Positions 36,258 through 46,600 of a DNA stretch of 64,000 bases are shown in pieces; positions within the stretch are counted from its first letter, which is position 1; each line of letters begins with the position of its first letter. Source of the DNA: Trema orientale (taxonomy: Eukaryota; Streptophyta; Magnoliopsida; Rosales; Cannabaceae); NCBI GenBank assembly GCA_002914845.1, contig JXTC01000179.1, positions 450,957-514,956 on the forward strand, given 5' to 3'. The notes below the pieces were generated by a model. It was given only the letters and a program-made list of their open reading frames with translations. It was not told the origin of the DNA and searched no databases. A program made the translations under genes and the position numbers.

Positions 36258-37685
36258 ATGCGGATTTTTCCTTCTTGCCAAGGAGGAGCATTTCTGTGCT
36301 TCTGGCTGTCTTTGGCTTTGGCAGTTAGCTTCTGCTGTGGTGATGACAAGAAGACAGTCGAGGTAGTTGGGATTGGAGAATGCGCAGACTGTGCTCAGAA
36401 TAACTTTGAGCCCAAACAAGCCTTTTCAGGTTGTGTAACACAAAGGTCCATGGAATCGTTGTACTTTTTTATTCCAAATTGAGTTTCTGAATTTTCACTT
36501 GTACGAACTTTGTTTGTACAAGTATTACTTGTAGGTAGTCCTTGTGTCAAGCTCTCACTGTCAAATTTGATAGAAAGCAACATTGGGGCTTTGACATAAC
36601 AACTTTAGGTACTATAAGTGATACAAAATGAATTTAGGGGCCATATTAGGAATGCCGTCAACATTAGGAGTCACGTATGCATTCATTCCTTTCCCTTTTT
36701 TGATGCTCTTTTTTGTCGTTTCACTCTTTTGCCATGCATATAGAAAATGTACCAAATGAACAGGACCAAGGTTGATCCTCTGTGTTAATTATTAGTATTT
36801 CTTCTCACATTTTACTACTGAGTTCAAGATTTCAAGTACTCATTAACCATTCTTTTGACTAAGGACAATGGCTAAGGAGTTTGTATCGAATCAAACAGCC
36901 ATTAACGACCATGTTCATATCTTTTGATCACTTCAGGTCTTCATGTGACAATAGACTGTAAAACACCAGATGGTCAGTTCAAAACAAGAGGAAGTGGAGA
37001 GCTAGACGAAGAAGGAAAATTCAAAGTGTCCCTCCCTCACGAGCTCGTAAAGGAAGGAAAACTCAACGAAGAATGCTATGCACAACTCCATAGCTCATCA
37101 GCCGAACCATGTCCTGCTCATGATGGCTTGGAGTCCTCTAAGATTGCATCCCAAACCATAAAAACCGATGACAAACACACGTTCGGACTCCCCGGGAAGC
37201 TCAAGTTCTCGCCGGTGACATGCGCTTCCGCCTTCTTTTGGCACCATTTCCACAAAAAGAACCCATTTTTCTCTCCCAAAACCCCTGAACCCCAAAAGCC
37301 ACTTCCTCCACCAGCTCCCAAAAAAGAGCTTCCTTCCCCTGTTCCCAAAAAGGAGCCTAATCCTCCAAAAGCTAAAGCTCCAAAGAAAGAGCTCCCTCCT
37401 TCGGTTCCCAAGAAAAAGCCATGTCCTCCCAAGATTGAGAAGCCTCTTCCACCACCGGTTCCAGTTATAACAAAGCCGCTTCCGCCTCCGGTTCCGGTTT
37501 ACAAGCCGAAACACCCTTTCTTTAAGCACCCTTTTTATAAGCACCCTTTCTTTAAACATCTCCCTCCTTTCCCCAAGATCCCTCAACACCCTCTTTTCCC
37601 TAAGCTTCCACCTTTCCCTGGGATCTATCACAAGTACTTTGACCATCCCAAGTTTGGAAAGGTACCCGTCACTCAACATCCTTAG
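36258..37685 (+). CDS. PRP4: Proline-rich cell-wall protein with N-terminal pollen Ole e 1 domain (PRP2/PRP4 type)
   Basis: A secreted wall protein. Two exons, 36258-36429 and 36937-37685, give 306 residues. Residues 1-28 are a signal peptide (FLCFWLSLALAVSFCC core). An Ole e 1-like domain follows, to about residue 150, with the spaced cysteines Cys42, Cys45, Cys65, Cys104 and Cys116. From about residue 170 the protein is Pro/Lys-rich, with recurring PKKELPPSVPKK and KPLPPPVPV blocks. Near 250-265 there are three HPF(F/Y)K units, then Pro/Phe-rich sequence to the end. Arabidopsis PRP2 and PRP4 share this architecture and are thought to be cross-linked structural wall components. An AATAAA signal is at 37803. 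Which of the two Arabidopsis genes is the closer match cannot be told here. The low-complexity tail is intact and in frame. Confidence 0.92.
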
Positions 37686-38505
37686 GCTTATATATGTTTG
37701 GAGTAGTAGAAGTACTGTGTCGTTTTACGTGGTGTTAGTTGGGATGGTATATGTCGTTTTTTGGTGTGATGAAGGTTGGGTTGGGATATGTGTTGTTTTC
37801 TGAATAAAAAGCTTTAGCCTTCATATATCAGAAAAGCAAATTCAAGAACGTAAGAGAGACATGGAGAAAGGGGAGGAAGTGAATAATTGTGCCCATTTTT
37901 ATTTATTATTGATTAATTTAGTTGGTTTGTGGTGGAGATTGTTATCTTGGTTATGTCTATGTAAAGGTCAAATGCATATCACTTTGAAATTAATGTTAAT
38001 TTAATTCACTTGTTCATCCAATATCCATAAGCCTTTTTTAATTTTGAGTAATTGTTCTTATATGTAATTTAATTGATAATTCGTTCAGATCGCAATTAGT
38101 CTTTTTTTTTTAAGTGAACAGATTGCAATTGTTTCAAGCACAGAATCTTTGTTTTATTTCTTTATGCACGGAACGTAGGTGAGATAGAATTAATACACGA
38201 TCAAAGACTTAATGATTCACTCAAGAATACGGCGAATTTGAAAAAGTACACATATTGAGAAGAACTTGTCAATGAACTCTTTTATTCAAAGTTTGCCGTC
38301 CAAAATAAAGATAGTAATCCTTGTAAATGAAGAATGGATAATACTTGGTATTCTAATTATTGTACCAAATTTTTACTACCAACACATGTGGTTTATGATT
38401 TATCGCCACTTATAGTGTTTAATATATTTCTGATAAGTTTTAATACACCAATTGATGGGTCACAACTCGCATATTACATATGTTGATATAAAAAAAAAAA
38501 AAAAA
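37686..38505. other. 3' flank of the proline-rich protein gene and spacer
   Basis: Contains the 3' UTR with AATAAA at 37803, then non-coding AT-rich DNA with no recognised element. Confidence 0.5.
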
Positions 38506-38688
38506 GAGTAACGTTACGAAGTATCAGTAGTACCCAGCACCACATAATGTGTAATTATGTTATTAGGTAATTATAATTAATAATATAATTCTCACATGAA
38601 ACGTAATTATAATTTGCTAATAACAAAATGTTACATCATATAGTGTTAAACATCATATGGTGCGATATGGTGCCACTTAGTATTACTC
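38506..38688. mobile_element. MITE, diverged second copy of family A
   Basis: Left end GAGTAACGTTACGAAGTATC with CCCAGCACCACATAATG, and right end (reverse complement) GAGTAATACTAAGTGGCACC, mirror the element at 10203-10386, whose ends read AATGCTATGGGGCACCAG and CCAGCACCACAGTGA. The core has the same TAATTATAATT character. It is more decayed than the first copy. Confidence 0.65.
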
Positions 38689-39282
38689 AAAGAAATTTAG
38701 TATAATAATTGAGACTTCTAGCATTATCCACAAAGAGTATGCAACGAAAACCTCCTTTGTAAACAAAATAATATACAAATAAACCCTATAGTGAATTAAT
38801 AAGCCTGAATTAATAAGCCTAATTCGTCGTAAATTAAAAAACTATCGTTTCAACCTGTTCTATGTTTTGATATGATATCTATGGCTAAAAAAAACAAGAA
38901 GTGACTTTTAATAAAAGTAACTATTCCAATGCAGGACTGTATCAAATTTTGCGCTTTTAATTTCTTTTTGGCACATTCACTATATTAAAAAGTAAAAAAT
39001 AAAAATAAAAAACCTTTTTGGCACATTATATAGAGATTTTTACCCCTCAATATATATATTGAGAATTTTTTTTTGAGAGAAATATTATATTAGTAGTTGA
39101 ATCTTCTAAAATTTTCTCCCAGATGAACCAATATAATGAGAACTTTTCTATTGCTTTATGTTTTCTCTTGGTGGTTTTTCTTACTATAATTTTCAAGAGA
39201 TCGTTAAAATGTTTGTTTTTATTTATTTTCTAACACACTATTTTTTAGGATTGTCTTCTTTTATAGTTTTTATAAAATTTAA

Positions 39283-39411
39283 GGGTGTGTTTAGTATATG
39301 ATTCGCATTCTATCCTATAAATCCAGAAACAGTTTTTATATAGAAAATTAATAGGATAAAAGTTATTTCTGAATTTGTAGAACAGAATTCAAATCCTATA
39401 CTAAACGCGTC
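39283..39411. mobile_element. Short Tourist-like MITE
   Basis: Inverted ends GGGTGTGTTTAGTATATGA and (reverse complement of the right end) GACGCGTTTAGTATAGGA continue through TTCGCATTCTAT / TTTGAATTCTGT. TTAA lies at both borders, which fits a TTA/TAA target. About 129 bp, non-coding. Confidence 0.75.
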
Positions 39412-39464
39412 TTAATTAACTAAGATGTAATGTTTCCTTTTTTTGTACGTGTGCATCGTTTTTT

Positions 39465-39791
39465 GTCGTTTGTGCGAGGCATATTCATGAAGTTCAAGAG
39501 AACAGTTGTCGCATAGATGATATTGTCGTTTCTCAGAGACACTGTCGTTTTTTGGTACTGTGGTTGTGGCTAAGTTTCTGTCGTTCGGCAAAGTTCTTGT
39601 AGTTTCTAACATATTTTGCATAGTGTCGTTGTATATTGTTGTCGTTTTTCCTTTTATTGTCGTTTCCATAAAATATATTTTTTTCGACCATTATCGTTTT
39701 TTGACTATCGTCGTTTATCCTTACCGTTAGTTTTAAGTTTCTTGACGTTTATAGGGTGCTCTTGTTTGACATTGTTAACGTAGTTGTCGTT
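39465..39791. repeat. Cluster of nine GTCGTT motifs
   Basis: GTCGTT starts at 39465, 39525, 39544, 39580, 39625, 39641, 39659, 39710 and 39786, usually as TGTCGTTT, with near-variants between. Spacing is irregular (16-76 bp), so this is not a simple tandem repeat. No gene lies nearby; the nearest coding sequence ends 1.8 kb upstream. Confidence 0.8.
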
Positions 39792-42769
39792 TTCAAAAAT
39801 TTTAATATTGTAACGTCATTGTTTTTTTTTTTCTCTTAATGGATTAGCACATAATTGAGTTTTAAAATGAATTCAGGCCTAAAAAATTATAGAGTTCAAC
39901 GGCAGGGTTTTTTTTAAACATAAAAATGGGTTATGGTGTAATTAGAACTTAGTTAATAATAATTTAAATATAGAAATACGAGGCTTGAGTAAAAATTTTG
40001 TCATTAAGTGGGGGTATATTATGATTTTCTTCTAAAAGAAATTTCAGCACATATATGTAAATATGGGTAGCTATATCGACAGCCATGCTGAAATAAAGGC
40101 ACCCTTTATTAAATATATTTTTGATATAAAATATAGTTGGAAAAATAAATTACCATTATAAACAATTTAATATCTACACTCCCCACCGAAATGTTTCGAA
40201 CCAACGTTTTTACTAGATTTCATTATTATTTTTTTTTTTGAAAGGACTAAATTTCATTATTATCTCACTTAAAATACATCATCCCAAATCCTAAAATAGC
40301 ACTAGCAACCTAAAGAGAAATGAGAGAAGCATGCATCAAATAAATTACAACTGATCACTTTAGAAGTGACATCTGCATCACTGTAATGTTTAAAAAAAAA
40401 AAAAAAAAAAACTAAAATCCAAGACATAAAAGAGGACGATAGATATAAGAATTGATACTTGCTCTGTGTATTGATTTAATGGAAAATTATTATGAAAATC
40501 GATATGGATGTTAATTTCATCAAACGGGGTGGTGCATCGCAGTGTACCAGCCCGAATGGAGCGGATTTTTACAGTTATAAATGGTGCGAGGCATAGGGAA
40601 GAGATTCTCTGTTTAATATTTAGTGGGACAAGGTGGACTTGGGATTGAGTGTCCCGCACTGACCCCCTCCCTCCGATTATATATAAGTTAATTTCGATTT
40701 TTTATATAATAACATATAGTCATATACTAATATTGTTTGAGTTATTTGGGATTATGTTAGCTTTATGAATGAATGATATGCTATATGATTTTGGTATTAA
40801 ATATTTTATATTTAACAATTCTAATATTGTTAGAAATTTATTTGAATGTGTTTAGTTATTTAGGTCTAAAAGTTGTATTTTCAATGAAGTTAACTTTAAT
40901 TTTGATTTTTTTTCCGATATATTTAGACTTTTAAAAAATTTGGACTAACATAAGATTGTTCAATTAATTCAAGATAACGATTACAAACAGGGACCCGGTT
41001 ATACCAATGGGAAACCGAACCAAATTAAATAGTGAATGATGAGGAAATAGTATAATAAAACAATAAAGGAGACAGTGACGGTAAATACAAATCTGGTCCC
41101 GCCCCACCCCGTTGACGTCCCTATAAATCGAATTGGAAACATATGTATATATCCATATGTATGTAAACTTATTTTTCTAGTATCGATTATGAGTAGTTGA
41201 TTGAGCAAATTGACACAACTATAAGGATAGTTTAGGAAATTAAAAAAAAAAATAGTAAGAAAAGTATATCTCATAAGAGGAAAAAAAATTGATTGGGGTG
41301 CCTTCATACATTATTGGGGTGTAAATATAATCCCATGTAAATATATTTGAAAACATCATACTCCACCCACTCCTAGTAAGTTAATATTATTATTTATGTT
41401 TTTCTCAAAGTACTATAGCTGTGAATTGTGTGAACACTCGTTAAAATTAAAGTTATTGAGGATATAAAAATAATAATAATAAAATAAATGCAGTGATACT
41501 CTTTTTCTGGGAACTTCTAAATTCATCAATATTTGGATTATGCACATTCATATTTTTAATAACAAATTTACCCCTATTTAGAATTAGTTAATGTAATAAT
41601 CTAGAAGTAAATAGGCCTATTATGTTATATATAAATTTATATAAACTTTTCTCTTTTCCCCAGTACGTGGTGGGAACTACTTCTACACACTAGAATAATT
41701 TTACAAATCTATGAGAATTTTGAGATTTTATAAATTTATAGTATTTTATTTTACTATGTATTAATCATCTAATTTTAAAGAAATTTTGAATCGGGAATGG
41801 AGCATATATAAATATATATTTTATATATATATATTTAAGTACTAGATAAGTAGGGCAATTGCTATTATATGAACCTTAATCTCACATATATATTGGAGAG
41901 CACAAAAAAAAAAGAGAGTAAAAAGATGCTTATATTTATCGATTTTAGGAGAGAATAAAAATGAAAAGCGTGAAAAGTGTGGGGGAAAAAAAAGCACAAT
42001 GCTACTGATGATAATTGTTTAAGAAAAGAAAAATAAATTTAAAAAAATCAAAATATACAAAAAGAAAATGGTATTTTTGGAATACAAAAAATGTATCAAA
42101 AAATAAAAAATAAAATAAATCTTTTGTGATGTAAAAAAAAAATGAATATACATAATCTATTTGTTGATATACATTTACAATTTTTCCTTTTTATTTAGAT
42201 TAAACTTATAATAACATCGCGTGAACCAAAAGCATTTATGTTAGCACTTTTAAAATTCATGAAACTAAAAGAAGCTTGGTCAATTATTACTAACATTCAC
42301 TTTTTCTCCCCAGTTTTTATCCAATTACGAATTATAATTCATTACAAATAATGATTAAATGTTTAAATTCGAAAAATTATATAAGCTAACAAAAAAATCC
42401 TAATTGATATTTATTTATTTGTTTTTTATTTTTTTCCGCTCATTGGTGTCAATGTGTTAATCGTCGCCTAAAAGAAGAAAAAACTGATTTAATTCAATCT
42501 TTGCACCTGAATTATATGCTTCAAGTTACAAAAAGTTTTAATTTTGTCTCTTATAACATTAAAATCATCGCCCAGTCATGCAAACTGACATGGAAATGAT
42601 TAGTGTTTGAAATGCTCGAACGGGATATGAGTGGTTTGTTTGCTCTTCAGATTGACCATGTTAGTGCTTCAGGACCAAAATTGAAAATTTTATTCGAAGT
42701 GAAACACTTTTCTTAATTAAGGAGCAAACAAAAAGACTAGAAGTCAAGAGAAGCAAATTGTTTTTTGGT
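39792..42769. other. AT-rich spacer without recognised genes
   Basis: Long A/T-rich stretch. Two GC-richer patches (40500-40670 and 41070-41125, the latter with CCCGCCCCACCCCG) look like decayed ends of GGGGCGG-type hAT elements, but no paired termini were found. Short frames have no family resemblance. Confidence 0.45.
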
Positions 42770-43265
42770 TAATTATTGTAATAGCTCGTAAATTATATTT
42801 ATTGAACTACTCTGTGGTCTAAATCTTCATATTATTACATAATAATGATTCATGTATTATGCAATTGTTACATTAATAACTCTCAATCATAAACTGTTAT
42901 TTTTTTTAAACATAAAAGTCATGAACAAAACATATAATTTGACATTATTTTTATTTTTTATTTTTTTGAGGAGATATAATTTGACATTATTTACTTCTAT
43001 AAACAAGAATCTCATTCTCAGTCATGGTTATCAAACTGTATGCTTTGCAACAACTTATTTATATTAAATATTTAATCGTTTATAAAAAATGGATATTGTT
43101 ACACTAATTGCATAAATTTGATAGTCTGCTGTTTAAGTTGTTCATAAATTTACAAATTATGTACTTTGTGACTTATTTATATTAAATATTTAATAGTATC
43201 TGATAAAATAGTTATTGTTGTAATAATTATATAATTCAGATGCTATTATTGTGTAAAGAAAATTT
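42770..43265. repeat. Degenerate dispersed repeat, copy 2
   Basis: Shares ordered landmarks with about 10650-11180: (A)TGCAATTGTTA near 42860 and TGTGCAATTGTTA near 10745, a CATAAA-type word, ACAAA.TATATAA, ATTGTTTAGT or ATTATTTACT, and TGTATGCTTTGCA versus TGTGTGCTTTGCA. Probably decayed copies of one transposon; termini not identifiable. Confidence 0.5.
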
Positions 43266-43536
43266 AAGGACTAAACTAGACATGAGGAAAAAATTATAAG
43301 AAGGAGAAAGAAAAAGAAATACACCTAATCAGAGGGAAAAAAAAAATTTAATGTCATTAATTCTCTTTTTTCTTTTTCTAGTTTTTTTATTTTAATAGGA
43401 GGAAAAGTTTACCCCATTTTTTTTTTTTTAATTACCGTTGAGAGAGCCCGTTATACTCTCCGGCTCAGCTCGCAACTCTGCCAATTTCCCTTTTTGTCCC
43501 TGGATTAGCTATTTGGCAAACTCTCGAGGCGGGGAA

Positions 43537-43544
43537 GCGCGAAA
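43537..43544. promoter_or_regulatory. E2F-type site upstream of NUP188
   Basis: GCGCGAAA (TTTCGCGC on the other strand) matches the plant E2F consensus TTTSGCGC and lies 73 bp before the NUP188 start codon. Cell-cycle-linked expression is an inference from one site. Confidence 0.4.
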
Positions 43545-43616
43545 CGATTGAAACAAAAACCCTCTTCTCTTTCCTTTCAAGGGTTTTAACACATTCAAGC
43601 TTTTCAAGATCCATCA

Positions 43617-46600
43617 ATGGCGAACCCTAACTCCGTTGATCCTTCTCTTTGGTGGGACCCCTTCTCTCTTCTTCTCACTGACCTCGAAAATGCCTCACTC
43701 TCCTCCGACCCCCCGCCCAGTCTGGTACCTCTTCTCCCGCCCTATTCTCTCTTTCAGTGCATAAATGTCGTCTGTACGTTTTCTGAACTTGGTCCTTGGT
43801 TTTTGTTTAGATGAAGAAATTGAAGGATAATCATTCTTGGTTTGTCGACACCGTTTCTCGCTTCAAGCCTCCTAATGAGAAGTCGAGGGAAGCTATGAAT
43901 TCGCAGCAACTGAAAATTGGGTCTCACCAGTTGAATATACTTCCTGAATTGAAAGATAAGGCTTTAGAAATTAGTTCCTTGTTGGTGAGTTATAGCTCTT
44001 ATTTTCAGTCACTTTTTTTTTTTTTCAATTTTTTTGGTTGTTTATGTTGTTGCCAATAATATGTGTTAACACTTGATACCACTGGAACCAAGAGCAAGGG
44101 AGAATCTCCAGTAAAATTTCAGGGCTTTATTATTAGTATTGTTTGCAAATAATATTGGGTTTTGAATGTAGTTTGGATGAGCAATATAATTCCATGTTAG
44201 CAATGTGTTATGAGTTGAGAATAGCAATTTGAATATTCTAAATGAAAATGTATTCTGGGTTTATTTTGATTCTTTTAGTGATTTGCGAAATAAACTGATT
44301 CTGAAATTTAAGGTATGAGGGACCTTTTTTTTCTTTCCTTTTTTAATAACTGTTACTTAGGGCAATTGCTGTTGAGTTCTTCTTCGTTATTATTTACCAA
44401 CTGGTTGATTATTTCTTTTTGTTACAGTGTCTAGATGAGGTTCAATCATATATCCTCGTTGAAAGATCCGTCGAGAAGAACAATGTAGCTCTTAACTCTA
44501 TAGTTCAAGAATTTCCACATGGGGTTAGTAGCTTTCTTCTGTTCCACGTTATTGGTTCTGTGGTTCGATATTAGTTTGGTGGAGCATGTGAAATATTTTG
44601 TTGTTGTAGAATAAGGGATGAATGAGATAGCTGCAGGTTTTGTGTTCATGCTTTAATTGGGACCATTTGTTGGCACATATTAGTTTAGGTTTAAAAGCTC
44701 CTAACTGTGCTAGTGACTCCACAAGTCAATTGCAATCATGGAGTTGAAATTTTTTAGGAAGCTTATAGATTCCTTTAACTAAATGAGAAGCATACTTACT
44801 GTTTTAGAACTTTTCTGAATTATGCGTTAGTTACAATAATATTAATCTTAATACCTTCTTTGATGGTTTTGTATTTTAATTTTGTTTGTTTTGACTTTTA
44901 CCAGCATGGTTCATTAGATCAATATTTCAAAGGAAATTACTGCGTTTCTCATTTTTGAAGTCTTTTTTCAAATTTTTTATTGCCTAAAGTATATAACTCT
45001 GCTAGATACTGTTTCTAGGGGGATGGGGTTTTTAGATTTTTTATTGAAGTTTCCTCTAAAACAATGTGTAAATTTTGCTTTCATCTCATCATGTTATGTT
45101 ACTTTTCTAACTGTCTTCTGTTTAATTTAGATATTGCTTCAATATTACGTTGAGCGACAATGCCTGCTAAAGTGCACCAGGAGGATTCTCATGCATGCTT
45201 GTAAGTTTGTCATGACAGATAAACTTGTTTAGTTCTCAGTCATTTATTCTTAGTGTTATCTTATTTACTATAATACTGCTATTTTTTAATACAGTATCTC
45301 TAGGAAATGGCTCCCGAAAAGATGCTGGTCTATGGGAGGTGGCATCAAAGCTGATTTCTGATGGTTTAGAAGGAAAACTAATATCTGTTCTACAAGAACT
45401 TCTTTCCTCTAGTCACCCCGACCAAATGGTATATTTACTATGAAAAAATGCCCCTTCTTTTTTTTTTTTTTAAAATGTACCCTATTTTGTTTTGCAAGAT
45501 TGATGAACAAAATGATGCATAATTAAGCTTTCTAATATAGGCTTTAGACATCACTTCTTCAAACTTATTGTAACTAATCTTCCAAAACCATTTGTGTTTG
45601 GTGGGTGCACTTTATTCTTGAATGTTGAAGAACTCTTCTATGCAGCATATGTATCAGTGGTTTTGAAAATGTTACTGTCTTACTTTTATTCTCAAATCCC
45701 CCTGGCAAAGTCAGGTCAGTGAAACTTTGGCAAAGGTCTGTTTTTATTTACTAGGACAGATGTGCCTCAGTCCCAGCTTCTAGGATGCCTTTCTTACAAC
45801 ATTTTGTTCTCATAAATAGTTGTTTTAGAAAGAGTATTTGCCGATACTGAATAATTTCATTTTTTTAATGAGATACACCTATTTGACTCCCCTGGGACTC
45901 GAATCCATGACCCATCCCTCACATTCTCACACCCTTGAGTCCTAGACCAATTGAGCTAGCCCCAATTGGTATACTGAATAATTTCATTTAAATAAAAAAG
46001 CGTAGGCACCCATGAGAGTTAGGTGGAGTGATCAGGCCCATGGCTTGCTCCCCTGAGGTTTAAGGTTCGATTCCTCATGGGATTGTACCTAGCAATATGT
46101 TAGAGTTGTCCTGCCTCCCAAAGATTGTGGGGTTCAGCGGGACAAGCATAAAAATATATAAAAAAAGGGAAAAAAGAAGAAGCTCGGGCAGTATCAACAT
46201 TTTCCTCTTGACAGCCTGTATGTGACCTCTCATTAGGATCCATTAAAATTCAAGGTCCTAGATTCTTAGTTGAAAGAAAAAAATTGAAACATGTGTTTCT
46301 AGTTCTTATCAGAGTTACTGTGGTAGAAAGTATCACCCTTTCATTAGATGTGAAGAAATAATGAGATTGCTAATGAGATTACTGGACTGATAATTCATTC
46401 TCCCTATTCTGGATTGACTTGAATATTTAAACATTAATGGTGCAGCTTGTTGTCACAGCTTGGGGTCCGAAACATTCGTATTACTTGCTGATATCATTTT
46501 TGTGGTTATCTTAGCTATTATAGTGTTTGACGGTTAAGCTAAGCAGTGGAAACTTTCATAGGATGTTGACCTTTTCACCCTGTGGGCTGAGGAGATGCTG

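Noticed and set aside
37098-37679. 193-residue frame antisense to the proline-rich protein
   Set aside because: It mirrors the repetitive Pro/Lys codons; no promoter or family support.
40500-41125. Possible further GGGGCGG-type hAT copies
   Set aside because: GC-rich patches resemble subterminal zones, but no matching ends or target duplication could be found.
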